DNA of 64,000 nt. It comes from Ostreococcus mediterraneus (lineage: Eukaryota; Chlorophyta; Mamiellophyceae; Mamiellales; Bathycoccaceae). The position numbers were made by a program, and so were the translations under genes. The stretch spans positions 248,001 to 312,000 of the forward strand of contig WMKK01000010.1 of assembly GCA_012295225.1 (NCBI GenBank). The letters are read 5' to 3'. This document shows, piece after piece, positions 9,391 through 19,644 of the stretch. Numbering within the stretch: the stretch's first letter is position 1; each line of letters starts with the position of its first letter. The notes below the pieces were generated by a model. That model was given only the letters and a program-made list of their open reading frames with translations, was not told where the DNA came from and searched no databases.

Positions 9391-10884
9391 TCAAATCGAA
9401 CAAATTGGATTGTTTTTGACCGAATTGATTTGCATCTTCGAGCCAAAGAGATCGCGAATATTATCAATGCCAAACATAATCATCGTTGGTCGCTCGAGGG
9501 ATAAGCCCCACGCGATGACGTTGACGTCTTCGGGCAAACCCATAGGTTCGAGCATCTCGGGGCGGAACATGCCAGAGTTGCCGACTTCGACCCATTTGTC
9601 GAGCATTGGGTGAAATGCGAAAATTTCCATCGACGGTTCGGTGTACGGGTTGAACGCTGGCTTGAATCGAAGCTGCGTCATTCCGAGGCGTTCAAAGAAC
9701 TGATACAACACACCGATGAGGTCACCGAGGGTTAAGTTTTTGTCGCAAATCACGCCCTCAACTTGATGGAATTCCGCCAAGTGCGTGCGATCGACGGCTT
9801 CGTTGCGAAACACGCGATCGATCGAGAACATTCTCGCCGGCTTGAAGCCAGTTTGAGCAATGTCGTACAACATTCTCGCGCTCACCGCGGTGGTGTGCGT
9901 ACGGAGAATATTCTTATCCGCCTCCGCGCGCTTCCACGCGTACTGGTGGCCGATTGAGCCGTTACCACCGGTCTCGTGCATCTTTCGCACGCGCTCAACG
10001 TACGCTTCTGGCGCAAAGTTCATCGTCGCCGGTGTCTTCATGAAGAAGGTATCGTGCGCATCCCGAGCCGGGTGCTGCTGGGGCTGAATCAACGTATCAA
10101 AGTTCCAAAACCCGCTCTCCACGAAATTATTTGTAGGCATCTCTGAGAATCCAAGCGAAAAGAAAATCTCTCGAAACGCCTGTCGCACCTTTAACAATGG
10201 GTGCACGTGACCGCTCGCCGGTTGCGCTCCCGCCCCTGGCACCAAGTTGTACGCCTTAAACTCTTGTCCTTTCCACGTGCCCTTATCCATCATCTCCTTT
10301 GTCAAATCTGCGGGTAAAACCTTACGCTCCAACGCGAATTCCGCACCCTTTGTCAACGTAAACTCTTTCCACTTTTCCTCCTTGACCAACTTGCGCTTTT
10401 TCACCAACCCTTCCAGCGTCTTCGCGTCCACGCTCTCCCCAGCCTTCACCGCAATCAACTGCGCGCGCACACCATCCTCAATCGCGTTCACCACTCGAAC
10501 CACGCTAGGCGTCTCCCCTTTCACCATCGATAGCCACTTACACTGCATCGCTTGCTTGAAACCGACATCCGCCACGCCCTCGCCCGCCGTCGCTTTGAAC
10601 GTCGTCAACGCCACACCCTCAGCGCCCGCAGGCACGCACGCGAACGCGCGCGCCTCGGGCGATCCGAGCTCAACGCACTGCTCTCCTTCGGCCGTGAGCG
10701 CGAGCCTAGACTTATCCACCGCGTCCGCGACAACCATCGACGCAGCAACCAGCCGCTTGGTCACGCCCACGACCACCTGATGATCGACATTCAACGTCTC
10801 TGCCACGCGCGCGGTGTTCACCCCAGCCGCATCCGCCGCCGCGAGGGCGTGCAAGAGGTGCTTTTCTATCCCGTCGGCGTCCAT
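9391..10884 (-). CDS. Phenylalanyl-tRNA synthetase alpha subunit, cytosolic
   Basis: 497 residues, the usual size for eukaryotic FARSA. The N-terminal part (about 1-200) is the DNA-binding-like winged-helix region typical of the eukaryotic alpha chain (GIEKHLLHALAAADAAGVNT). The catalytic core follows: HPLLKVRQAFREIFFSLGFSE (motif 1), RTHTTAVSARMLYDIA, FSIDRVFRNEAVDRTHLAEF (motif 2) and GLSLERPTMIMFGIDNIRDL (motif 3). It charges tRNA-Phe as an alpha2beta2 tetramer; the beta subunit is not in the window. Start at 10884 because the in-frame upstream codons are not ATG. Confidence 0.95.
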   Translation of the reverse strand: MDADGIEKHLLHALAAADAAGVNTARVAETLNVDHQVVVGVTKRLVAASMVVADAVDKSRLALTAEGEQCVELGSPEARAFACVPAGAEGVALTTFKATAGEGVADVGFKQAMQCKWLSMVKGETPSVVRVVNAIEDGVRAQLIAVKAGESVDAKTLEGLVKKRKLVKEEKWKEFTLTKGAEFALERKVLPADLTKEMMDKGTWKGQEFKAYNLVPGAGAQPASGHVHPLLKVRQAFREIFFSLGFSEMPTNNFVESGFWNFDTLIQPQQHPARDAHDTFFMKTPATMNFAPEAYVERVRKMHETGGNGSIGHQYAWKRAEADKNILRTHTTAVSARMLYDIAQTGFKPARMFSIDRVFRNEAVDRTHLAEFHQVEGVICDKNLTLGDLIGVLYQFFERLGMTQLRFKPAFNPYTEPSMEIFAFHPMLDKWVEVGNSGMFRPEMLEPMGLPEDVNVIAWGLSLERPTMIMFGIDNIRDLFGSKMQINSVKNNPICSI

Positions 10885-11140
10885 CGCGTCGTGACGTGCG
10901 GTGACGCGTCGCAAATTGCCGTCGATCGGTCGTCTCGCGGGGTGTCAGTCAGGAAGCCCTATCGGGTTCCAACCGAAATGTGCGCGCCTGTCGCGCGCTC
11001 GAGCGCTCGCGCGCGATGTGGCGCGCGCGAACGGGCGTCAAATGTTTCCAGGCGCGTCGGCGCGCGAGCGCTCGGGCGCGGGCGCGCGAAAACGTCGTCA
11101 TGTTTCGGGGCGCCAGTGAGCGCCAGAGCTCGGCGCATCG

Positions 11141-12469
11141 ATGGGACGGCCGCCGGCGCTGTCGTCCGCGTCGTCGTCGTCGTCCGCGGCGCATGCGTCC
11201 GCGCGCATGCGTGCGCGTGCGTGCGCTGTGGCGTGCGCATGCGCGCTCGCGCTCTTCGTCGCGCTCGCGACGGGCGGGCGAACGCGCGCGAGCGATTACG
11301 ATGCCGCGCGCGAGCGTTTTTCGCGCGGGAACGCGGACGATGCGTCGTCGGTAGGGCCTGTACGGCGCGTGCAGCGGTCGTATGGGGTGCTTGATGACGC
11401 GCGCGCGCCGTTTACGTTTGCGTCCGGGCGCGCACCGCACGTGGTGGTGACGGGAGGCGCGGGATTCATAGGATCGCATTGCGTGATGCAGTTGCTCGAA
11501 CGCGGCTACGCGGTGACCGCGGTGGATAATTTAAGTCGAGGCAACGGTGGGGCGATACGTGCGTTGAAATCGATGGCCCCGGAAGGGAGTTTTCGCGCGG
11601 TGTATGGAGATTTGGGCCATCCAAGCGACGTAGATGCGGTGTTTGGGTTTACAAATTTGAAGGTGGATACGGTGTTTCATTTCGCGGCCATCGCGTACGT
11701 CGGAGAGTCGATGGCGGATCCGTTACGGTATTATTCAAACATCACGTCTAACACGGTGCATTTACTAGACGCTATGCGGCAACATGGGGTGAACAAGTTG
11801 ATTTATAGCTCGACGTGCGCGACGTACGGTAACGTTGAAAAGTTGCCGATTACCGAGTCGACGCCGACCAAGCCGATTAATCCGTACGGGAAATCAAAGC
11901 TGTACGCCGAGAATGCGATTCGCGATTACGCCTTGTCCAATCCGAAATTTAAAGCGGCAGTTCTACGTTACTTTAACGTGTTCGGGGGTGACCCCGAGGG
12001 GAGAGTTGGGGAGCTGCCTCGCGCAGAGCTACGCGAACACGGACGGATTTCAGGCGCGTGCTTTGACGCGGCGCTCGGCATCATAGACAAATTGACCGTC
12101 ATGGGTACCAAACATCCCACACGAGACGGCACGACGATTCGTGATTTCGTGCATGTCGTGGATTTGGTGGACGCTCACATCGCGGTGGCGGTAAAGCAAA
12201 AGTATGAGAATCCTCCGTCGTTGTATAACGTCGGCACCGGACGCGGCGTGAGCATGAAAGAGTTCGTCGAGGCGTGCAAGCGCGTGACGGAGAAGGAAAT
12301 AAACATTTCGTATCGTGCAGAGCCACGGCCGGGCGATTACGCAGAAGTTTACGCGAATGTTGATAAAATTCAACACGAGCTTGGATGGAAAGCCAAGTAC
12401 ACGGATTTAGAAAAGAGTCTCGGGCACGCGTGGGGCTTTCGGAAGCAGCGCGACGAGCGTTGGGAATAA
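11141..12469 (+). CDS. UDP-sugar 4-epimerase, MUR4/UGE-like, membrane-anchored
   Basis: 442 residues of the extended short-chain dehydrogenase family. An N-terminal hydrophobic anchor (ACAVACACALALFVALATGG) suggests a type II Golgi or ER protein, as in plant MUR4 (UDP-xylose/UDP-arabinose 4-epimerase). The NAD-binding motif is VVVTGGAGFIGSHC, the catalytic Ser/Thr lies in YSSTCATYG, and the YxxxK pair is in NPYGKSKLYAE. RYFNVFGGDPEGRVGE and RDGTTIRDFVHVVDLVDAH are typical of GalE-type enzymes. It interconverts UDP-Glc/UDP-Gal or UDP-Xyl/UDP-Ara for glycan synthesis. The anchor and overall pattern favour the MUR4 group, but substrate choice is not certain. Confidence 0.92.
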   Translation: MGRPPALSSASSSSSAAHASARMRARACAVACACALALFVALATGGRTRASDYDAARERFSRGNADDASSVGPVRRVQRSYGVLDDARAPFTFASGRAPHVVVTGGAGFIGSHCVMQLLERGYAVTAVDNLSRGNGGAIRALKSMAPEGSFRAVYGDLGHPSDVDAVFGFTNLKVDTVFHFAAIAYVGESMADPLRYYSNITSNTVHLLDAMRQHGVNKLIYSSTCATYGNVEKLPITESTPTKPINPYGKSKLYAENAIRDYALSNPKFKAAVLRYFNVFGGDPEGRVGELPRAELREHGRISGACFDAALGIIDKLTVMGTKHPTRDGTTIRDFVHVVDLVDAHIAVAVKQKYENPPSLYNVGTGRGVSMKEFVEACKRVTEKEINISYRAEPRPGDYAEVYANVDKIQHELGWKAKYTDLEKSLGHAWGFRKQRDERWE

Positions 12470-12600
12470 AATTGTACTATCGATAGTACATTAGCGTGCG
12501 CACGCGTATCAATAGGCTTTTGTAGTGCAACTAGCAGTTTATTTAGCGAACCCATTGCGTGAAGGCTCAGAGCAGAGAACCTCACAACGCGAAGCGCGTC

Positions 12601-13539
12601 ATGCCCCGCGGCGGTCGCAAAACACATGAAGTAGAGGACCAATACGGCGCTGGATTCTCCGGTGGCCATCGCGACGACTTCGCGGGTCACTCCTCGGGCG
12701 GTGGCGGCGGCACCGGCGGCGGCGACGCGGGCAAACGCACCGGCGCCAAGGGCAACGTGACGTACAAACGACAACTGCCAAAATTTTTACAAGCGTACGG
12801 TCACTTAGTGGGCGAGAAAACGAGCGCGTTTAGTCGAGACGCGGCGGACGGGGAAACCGTGGCGGATTATGCGTTCGATGGCGACATTGCTGCGTTCGGT
12901 GACGCCGAAGACGCAGAGGCGCGCGCTCGGACTGGCTTGGGCGGCGCGCGCGGCAACGCCAAGGCGAACGCCATGCGCGACGCGTTCGCGGACGATTCCG
13001 ATGCAAAGGCTGAACTCGCGGCAAAGCATAAAGGACTGGGTAATCGAGCGTTTCAAGAGAAACGCTACACCGACGCCGTGGACGAGTTTTCACGAGCTGC
13101 CGTACTTGAGCCTATGAATCACGTGCACGTGTCCAATCGTTCGGCGGCGTACGCGGCGCTCGGGCGGTGGGACGCCGCGCTCGTGGATGCGAAGACGACG
13201 GTGCGGTTGAATTCGGGGTGGGCAAAGGGATATGCGAGATTGGCCAATGCGTACGCGGGATTAGAACGATTGAGCGATGCGGTCGAGGCGTGGCGGTCTT
13301 GCGTCAAGTACGACGACGAAAACGAACATTTTCAAGCATCTTTACGCAAGGCTGAGGACGCCGAAGCGCAGTCGTTAAAGGAGGGCAAATTTAAGTTTCA
13401 AGCCAAGAGAAAAGTAGATGCTGGCATTGGCGCCAACCCGTCGCGCGCGGACGACGGACCCGGTGACGCTGACAATAACGCGAAGGCGAAGAAAAAGAAG
13501 AAGACAATTTCGACGCTTTCTTTTGACGACGAGGAATGA
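12601..13539 (+). CDS. TPR-domain co-chaperone-like protein
   Basis: 312 residues. After a Gly-rich N terminus comes YKRQLPKFLQAYGHLVGEKT, then three tandem tetratricopeptide repeats (about 140-255): AAKHKGLGNRAFQEKRYTDA, HVSNRSAAYAALGRWDAALV and KGYARLANAYAGLERLSDAV. The first repeat keeps the K/N/R carboxylate-clamp residues seen in Hsp70/Hsp90-binding proteins of the STI1/RPAP3/SPAG1 type. The tail is rich in Lys and Asp (KAKKKKKTISTLSFDDEE). Probably a chaperone adaptor; the client is unknown. The first ATG of the frame (12601) is used. Confidence 0.75.
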   Translation: MPRGGRKTHEVEDQYGAGFSGGHRDDFAGHSSGGGGGTGGGDAGKRTGAKGNVTYKRQLPKFLQAYGHLVGEKTSAFSRDAADGETVADYAFDGDIAAFGDAEDAEARARTGLGGARGNAKANAMRDAFADDSDAKAELAAKHKGLGNRAFQEKRYTDAVDEFSRAAVLEPMNHVHVSNRSAAYAALGRWDAALVDAKTTVRLNSGWAKGYARLANAYAGLERLSDAVEAWRSCVKYDDENEHFQASLRKAEDAEAQSLKEGKFKFQAKRKVDAGIGANPSRADDGPGDADNNAKAKKKKKTISTLSFDDEE

Positions 13540-13629
13540 ATTGAGACACGTAGCGATTATTACACGTAGCAGAATTGAAGAGACAGAATGTTTCAAATAG
13601 TAACGACGAAGATGGTCTTTTCGGACACT

Positions 13630-15936
13630 TTACACGTCCAAAGCGTCGATAGATTTCGCTTCTGCATTCAACGTGGATGTTTTGGCGAGTTCGAGCACTT
13701 CGAGCTTGGCTTTCATGTCCGCGAGCTTTGCCGCTTGCTCAGCCGCGCGTTTCTCCTTGATTCTCTTCTGTAAGCGACCAACCTTATACATGTCCTCATA
13801 ATTCGAGATGATGGGCACGTCGGGATTTTCGCGAGCCAAGCGCTGCGCTTCGGTTTCTTCCTCTTTGTCGGATTCGCTATCCCAACCGAAATCGTCGCCG
13901 TCGCGCGAGTAATCCGTCTTGGCGATGATTTCCCAATCTCTCGCCAGATCATTTGGTGTCGGCGCGATCGACCCTTCGGGTATGTTTTCACACGCACCAC
14001 CATCATTCTCATCGTCGCCTTCATCGAACACGCGCAGCGCGTACGGACTCGCACCGATGAGCGCATCATTCGCCGCCGCGACGACGAGACGGTAATGTCC
14101 GCCGCGAGCCGGAACGTACGACGCCACCAATCGCCCGTGTCCATCATCCTCAATCTTTACACCACCGTCATCCACGGTAGCCATGTCATGACCATTCATA
14201 TCAGTGATGCACACGCGCAATGGTAAGCGGTCCAAGACGTCATCGATGACGGCGTTGTCGAATTCGTCGCGCGCGCACACCGCGAATTGCGCCCGTTCGC
14301 CCGCGCGCGCCCGCTTTACGCCATCGCCGACGACCACGCAATGCTTAGCGCTCGGCGTCGTCGCCTTCACGGTGACATCGTACGGTGAATGTCCACAATG
14401 CTCATCGGCACCGATGAGGACTTCGCAGGTGTATTCTCCGGCGACTGTACACGTGTAATGCGCGACGTACGTCCCATCGCCGTTATCGCTTACGGTGCCG
14501 TATTCCACCACATCGGGTGCGTTATCGTCGCCGTCGTCGTCTTTCACGAGCGTGAGCTTGACTGTGAACACATCGCCACCACTTAATCGCTTATTCTTCA
14601 ATTCATCGCGCGCCTCGATGCCGAGCGCGGCGGGCACGCCGGCCACCGCGCTCACGCATCCCGGGCCAAAGACGGCGGTGAAGAGCGGGTCCGCCGTACT
14701 TTGACACCAACAATCATCCTCCCATTCGCCGCGGTATTTCGTGCCGTCGGCAAAGACACAAAATCCGTATCCATGTCGGCGATCGTGACGCCATTCACCC
14801 TGGTATTGGTCGCCGTTTGCGTACGCACACGAACCCTTACCGTGTCTTTGGCCTCGGCGCCATTCGCCGCGGTAGACGTCTCCGTCGGCGTACAATCGCT
14901 TGCCTTGGCCGTGTTCGAGACCTTTGACGTATTCGCCGCGATACTCACCAGCGTTCTCGCCACTAAATACCGTCGTGCCTTGACCGTGCTTGAGCCCATC
15001 GACGAATTCGCCCGTGTACGTGTACGTCGGCGTCGTCCACGAGCCGACGCCGTGGAAGACGTCTTTGTGCCATTCGCCGTCGTACGAAGATCCGTCACGA
15101 AACTCGCACTTGCCGCGACCGTGACGCTGGTCGTCTTGCCATTGCCCGATATATTTCATATTACCGACGGCGACGAATGTACCGCGGCCGTGTCGAGACT
15201 CTCCGCGCCATTCGCCGTCGTATTCGACGGCGCCATCCGCGGCGACGTAGCGTCCGCGCACGCGCCCGCCCGACATCATGCTCCCAGTATACGTCGATCC
15301 ATCCGCAAAAGTATACAACCCTTGACCTTCAATGATATCATCCACCCATTCGCCCTCGTATTCGTCACCGTTCGCGAACACTTGCACACCCCAGCCCCAC
15401 CGATGGTCGTCCCGCCACTCGCCGTCGTACGCGTCGCCGTTGACGTACGAGCACACGCCTTTCCCGCACGTCTTATCATCCACCCAATCACCCTCATACA
15501 TCAAACCCGAAGCATAGGTAATCGTCCCAAACCCATGTCGCTTATCATCCCGCCACCCACCGTCGTACACGTCCCCGGTCGAACACGTATGCGTGCCCTT
15601 CCCGTGTCGAATGTTCTCCACCGTCTCGCCCACGTACGCGTCGCCATTGGTATACTCCAATCGATTCTCCGCGTAATACTTGGGCTCCGCCAACGCACTC
15701 GCCTGAGCCATCAACGCCTCGTCCCCACTTCGCGCCACGCTGGCGTGAATCGCGCGCAACCGCTCGAGCTCGGCGCGTAGTTCCGCCGTCGTCAGCCCAC
15801 CGACCGTGACTTCATTCGCGTCACCAGCGCAAGCACCGTCGGCGCGTTCCCCATCCTTGACCGTCGTCATCCCACATCCTTGACCGTCGCTCGCGTCGTC
15901 GTCGTCATCGTCGCACGTGATGTCCACAATCTTCAT
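13630..15936 (-). CDS. MORN-repeat and filamin-repeat protein
   Basis: 768 residues. About fourteen MORN repeats (GDxYxGEWxxDxxHGxG, roughly 80-410) form an extended beta-meander that usually binds membranes or scaffolds. They are followed by two filamin/ABP280-like immunoglobulin repeats (about 425-640; DNGDGTYVAHYTCTVAGEYT in the first). The C terminus is helical and charged (VGRLQKRIKEKRAAEQAAKL). Acidic runs near the start come from GTC microsatellites. An upstream in-frame ATG at 16104 would add 56 residues that do not look like the rest, so 15936 is preferred. The MORN+filamin combination suggests a cytoskeletal or membrane scaffold; no catalytic domain is visible. Confidence 0.85.
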   Translation of the reverse strand: MKIVDITCDDDDDDASDGQGCGMTTVKDGERADGACAGDANEVTVGGLTTAELRAELERLRAIHASVARSGDEALMAQASALAEPKYYAENRLEYTNGDAYVGETVENIRHGKGTHTCSTGDVYDGGWRDDKRHGFGTITYASGLMYEGDWVDDKTCGKGVCSYVNGDAYDGEWRDDHRWGWGVQVFANGDEYEGEWVDDIIEGQGLYTFADGSTYTGSMMSGGRVRGRYVAADGAVEYDGEWRGESRHGRGTFVAVGNMKYIGQWQDDQRHGRGKCEFRDGSSYDGEWHKDVFHGVGSWTTPTYTYTGEFVDGLKHGQGTTVFSGENAGEYRGEYVKGLEHGQGKRLYADGDVYRGEWRRGQRHGKGSCAYANGDQYQGEWRHDRRHGYGFCVFADGTKYRGEWEDDCWCQSTADPLFTAVFGPGCVSAVAGVPAALGIEARDELKNKRLSGGDVFTVKLTLVKDDDGDDNAPDVVEYGTVSDNGDGTYVAHYTCTVAGEYTCEVLIGADEHCGHSPYDVTVKATTPSAKHCVVVGDGVKRARAGERAQFAVCARDEFDNAVIDDVLDRLPLRVCITDMNGHDMATVDDGGVKIEDDGHGRLVASYVPARGGHYRLVVAAANDALIGASPYALRVFDEGDDENDGGACENIPEGSIAPTPNDLARDWEIIAKTDYSRDGDDFGWDSESDKEEETEAQRLARENPDVPIISNYEDMYKVGRLQKRIKEKRAAEQAAKLADMKAKLEVLELAKTSTLNAEAKSIDALDV

Positions 15937-16308
15937 CTCGCCCGTCGCGCGCGCTCGGCGTCGCGCGCTCTCGGCGTCGCGCACTCCCGTCGTCGTCGTC
16001 GTCGTCGTCGTGCCCTCTGCCTGTGCACCACGCCAACCGAACACGTCACCATGTATACTAAAAACCCATACGAGCGATGATAAAAACGGCTGTCGAAAAC
16101 GCATTCGGACACACGGCGATATTCGGACATCCGGCGCGCTCAGGCCAACGCCGCGGCGTCGACTCGTCGACGTTCCGACGGCGTCAGTGCTCGCGCGCGT
16201 CGCGCCGCGCGCGTCGGGGCGGACGACCGAGGCCAGGAACGCGGGGATATTCCTTCCGTCGGGGTTTCACGCGCGTGCGCGCGCGTTCGAAGGGGTGTAC
16301 GGGCGAGC
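15937..16308. other. Divergent intergenic region with a short direct repeat
   Basis: Lies between the starts of the MORN-filamin gene (minus) and the gene at 16309 (plus). It contains a GTC microsatellite (about 15988-16011) and two 14-bp copies of ATTCGGACAYMCGG at 16103-16116 and 16121-16134. No ORF here is convincing. It is presumably a shared promoter, unless the minus-strand gene starts at 16104. Confidence 0.45.
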
Positions 16309-17172
16309 ATGCGTCGTCGGTCGCCGCTCGCGGTTGGCGCGCGCGGCGAGGTCGGTGGCGCGCGAGACGACGATGGTGGCGCGGATGTCGCGCTGAGCGC
16401 GGATCGGTTTATGAATTGTCGCGTGCATAAGAATTGTGCGCACGAGTGGTGCGAGTTTAAGCGGTTACCGTGGGAGTTTCGAGCGGTGAGGGATCGGAAC
16501 GCGATGCGAGGGAGAGGCGGACGGGAGGGACGGGAGGCGAGGTCGGGCGTCGATGCGTGGGTATCCGCGGCGAAGAGGGAGGATGACGTGTGGAATGTAG
16601 AAGGGGAGAAAGAGCGGCAGCGATTGCGGGCGGAGGAGGCGAAGGCGATGCGACAGGCGGATAAGGATGCGCGCACGGCGGCGGCGTACGACAGGCGGTT
16701 GACGACTGAGGCGAATAGAATGCGGAATAAAGTAGGTACGAAAGGGTTGAAGAGACAAAACTCCACGGAGAGTGTGGACTCGGCGACGCTTAATGCGCAG
16801 CAACGCGCGATAGCGGTGTATGAGAAACGCATGAGTCGGTGTCGAGGATTGTTGCAACGTAGAGCCATGGCGCTCGCGCACGCGGACACCGTGGCGGTGC
16901 ATCCCGTGACGAATGAAGTGCTTTACAAGTTGAACTCAGAGCAAGTGGCGAGTGTTTTGAAACGCGAGCGGCTTCGAGAAGATTATGCGGAGACGACGGC
17001 GTTAAAGGCTGGGTTCAGCGTGCCCCCAGGTCCAAAAGTTGGCGACATGTACCGGCTTCCAAAATTATACGAAGAAATTTGGCTCTATGAAGACCCTGCG
17101 AACGGCGACGACGACGTGACCGACGCGGAGTTACTCGAGATGCTCGTCGACATGCATACGGCGAAATATTAG
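16309..17172 (+). CDS. Unknown charged helical protein
   Basis: 287 residues, not recognised. Residues about 30-55 hold a Cys/His-containing patch (NCRVHKNCAHEWCEFKRLPW). The middle is a basic/acidic helical region rich in Ala, Arg and Glu (EGEKERQRLRAEEAKAMRQA). The C terminus has a well-formed segment with LYKLNSEQVASVLKRERLRE and VGDMYRLPKLYEEIWLYEDP, which looks conserved. No signal peptide or membrane helix is visible. The opposite-strand frames are Arg/Ser-rich shadows. Codon use looks normal, so I take it as a real gene. Confidence 0.6.
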   Translation: MRRRSPLAVGARGEVGGARDDDGGADVALSADRFMNCRVHKNCAHEWCEFKRLPWEFRAVRDRNAMRGRGGREGREARSGVDAWVSAAKREDDVWNVEGEKERQRLRAEEAKAMRQADKDARTAAAYDRRLTTEANRMRNKVGTKGLKRQNSTESVDSATLNAQQRAIAVYEKRMSRCRGLLQRRAMALAHADTVAVHPVTNEVLYKLNSEQVASVLKRERLREDYAETTALKAGFSVPPGPKVGDMYRLPKLYEEIWLYEDPANGDDDVTDAELLEMLVDMHTAKY

Positions 17173-17237
17173 CGATCTGCACCATGTCATCTTTCGTTTC
17201 ACTTCCACTACAGTAGCTAGCTAGTGTAAATTACCAT

Positions 17238-19346
17238 TCAACGTTTTGCCTCCGTCTTGGCGGCGAGTTCATCGATTCGCCTGAATTGCCACGGCCAGCG
17301 CACGTTGTATAAGAATGGACGCTGATCGAACCTGTTGTCGTCGGGCGAATAATTTTCCGCATGATACGATGGGGTGAGCGTGGTCATTTTGTGTCTGTTG
17401 CACGAGTAAAAGAAGAAGAACTTTTTCACCTTTTCTGCGATTTCGCGAGGCGTCAAATTTCTATGCTTCCATTCCACCTTGCTCAATCGCTCGTACATAG
17501 CCACTGGACCGAGTCGAGAAATCTTGCGTAAGCGCCCGTACACGCCTAGCTCGTCGTAACTCATACCCATATCTTCCTCGTCCGTTTGCACATAGTCTTC
17601 GCGAATGGGTTCGAGTTCCGCCGTGGGCGGCGCTTCTTCAACCAAAGCGAGCGTAGGATATCCTAGATTGTTCGCCCCCCAACGCAAGAATGATCGCAAA
17701 TCTGATTTACTGATGCCGCCTATTGGGTTCACGTCCGCGCTGGAACAGTCGTACTTGGTCATGTACCCTCGCAAACCTTCGTCTACGTTGGCGCTGCCGA
17801 GCACGAGTAAAAATCCATTCTTCCCCCGCACCCACGGTAAAAGTTGCGCGAGCAAGAATGACAACACCATTCTCACGCGCGCTTGGATATTTTGTAAAGC
17901 TAGATTTTCGGCGTTCGAGCCGCCGTCGACTTTGAATTTTGGGGTCTTCCCTGTCACCATGACGAAGAAGCCAACAACCGCGGCGACGACGACGTCGATG
18001 ACGACGCTCAAATGAGACGCGCCAATCTCCTTCGCGAGTGCTGTCGCTCGCTCGCGTGTTTCCGCGCTACTGTTATCCGTGCCCAAATACACAGTAGTGA
18101 AAATCAGTTCCGCCAGCTTCTGTGCGCTCGGGATGGGATCTGCATCGCTCAATTGCGCGATTCGCCGAATATCGCGCGCAACCGTTTCGTCGCCGTCGTT
18201 CGCGGCTTTCGTGACTAATTGACACATATTCCCAACAATCGCCGCCGTACTGGCAGAGTCTGCGCCTCCAGAAAGTGGTAAAAAGTAACCACTCGCGCCT
18301 GATCGCCTAAGATAATCCCAAAGCCAGCACGCCGGACCGAGCGCGATTTCTTCTTCTGGAATGTGAAACCGAACGGGTCGCGTGGTAGTCGGCGCCGACG
18401 GCGTGGAATCGGCGTCACATAATCGAAAGGGCACGCGAATAAATGGAATACGCGGTACATTCGACGCCTGTATACTCATACTTTGAAATGCTCCGCGATG
18501 CGAGCGAACTTCGTCGAGATCCACCGTCGCCGTGACGACTTCAACATCGCTCACGTCGAATTGCTTTCCCTGCGCGACGAGTTCTCCATTCACAGCGACG
18601 CATGCGCATCCATCATAGTACAATCGACCACCGTCGCATCCGCGCTGATTTGAATATAAATAGACACCACCCGCTTTACCACTGGCACTTTTGATCAGAT
18701 TCATGCGCGCGTCGAGCTTACGGAGCTGATGGTGCGAGCCGCTTCCATTGCTCACCACGTCCACGCCGTTCAAGGCTAACGAGATGTGCGGCGCATCCGG
18801 CGTCCAAAGCTCCTCACACGTCTCACTACCTAACGAACCATCATCAAACTCGAGTGCGCCGTCGCCGAAAGGCACGGTCCCGTCGCCACCGCGCGCATAC
18901 ATCGCGCACGATGTGGGAAGGGCGAACGACTCTGTTTCGTTCACCCTCGTCCACGCCACGAACCACCGCCCTTCGCGATAGTTTCCATCATCCGCCAGCG
19001 CCCGTTTCGGCCGCACGAACACAATTTCACCATTCACGATGAACACGCGACAATTGTACCTCGCACCGCGATGCGTCGCCGGCGCGCCGACGTCCACCGC
19101 GACGTCAGCCATCAATTCCTTGTCCTCGCACAACTTCCCAATCACCTCCCACGCGTGCGTCTCCGTATCGCGTTCGTGAAAATGGTCTTCGCACCCATAG
19201 CCACACGTTTCAAGTTCAGGACCGACGCGATAGCGCGCGCCTTGCGCCTTGGCGAGCGCGATAGACTGCGCGATTCGTTCGTAATTCCCATCGAAATCGA
19301 GCGCCCACTGATTCAGCGCACACGTCGCCAGCGTCGCGTTTCGCAT
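17238..19346 (-). CDS. Glutamine-dependent NAD+ synthetase
   Basis: 702 residues, the eukaryotic NADSYN1 architecture. The N-terminal nitrilase-like glutaminase domain (about 1-280) shows its triad: Glu in [15 protein letters not shown], Lys in [18 protein letters not shown] and Cys in [14 protein letters not shown]. The C-terminal synthetase domain has the ATP pyrophosphatase loop [19 protein letters not shown] and [20 protein letters not shown]. It converts deamido-NAD+ to NAD+ with ammonia channelled from glutamine in the cytosol, the last step of NAD synthesis. Divergent from the gene at 19645. Confidence 0.96.
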   Translation of the reverse strand: MRNATLATCALNQWALDFDGNYERIAQSIALAKAQGARYRVGPELETCGYGCEDHFHERDTETHAWEVIGKLCEDKELMADVAVDVGAPATHRGARYNCRVFIVNGEIVFVRPKRALADDGNYREGRWFVAWTRVNETESFALPTSCAMYARGGDGTVPFGDGALEFDDGSLGSETCEELWTPDAPHISLALNGVDVVSNGSGSHHQLRKLDARMNLIKSASGKAGGVYLYSNQRGCDGGRLYYDGCACVAVNGELVAQGKQFDVSDVEVVTATVDLDEVRSHRGAFQSMSIQASNVPRIPFIRVPFRLCDADSTPSAPTTTRPVRFHIPEEEIALGPACWLWDYLRRSGASGYFLPLSGGADSASTAAIVGNMCQLVTKAANDGDETVARDIRRIAQLSDADPIPSAQKLAELIFTTVYLGTDNSSAETRERATALAKEIGASHLSVVIDVVVAAVVGFFVMVTGKTPKFKVDGGSNAENLALQNIQARVRMVLSFLLAQLLPWVRGKNGFLLVLGSANVDEGLRGYMTKYDCSSADVNPIGGISKSDLRSFLRWGANNLGYPTLALVEEAPPTAELEPIREDYVQTDEEDMGMSYDELGVYGRLRKISRLGPVAMYERLSKVEWKHRNLTPREIAEKVKKFFFFYSCNRHKMTTLTPSYHAENYSPDDNRFDQRPFLYNVRWPWQFRRIDELAAKTEAKR

Positions 19347-19644
19347 GTCTCCGTGCGCGCGCGACGAATGTCGTGGCTCCGCGTGCGCGTGCTGTCGTCG
19401 TCTGCGTTCGCGGTCGCCCTGGCTCTGCGCGTCGTCGTCGTCGTCACGCTATGGCGTCAGCGCCCGAGCGTCTGCTTGCCTCACAATCTTGCACGCGCGC
19501 CTCGCCGCTGATGACGCGCGCGCGACGGACACCGACGTGAGAGCGATGCATTCGCGTGACGAGTACGCCATGCGCGCGTTGGCGCGCGCGCGCGCGCCTC
19601 GTACGCGCCGAGCGCCGCACAGAATACGCCGCGGCTCATCGGTG

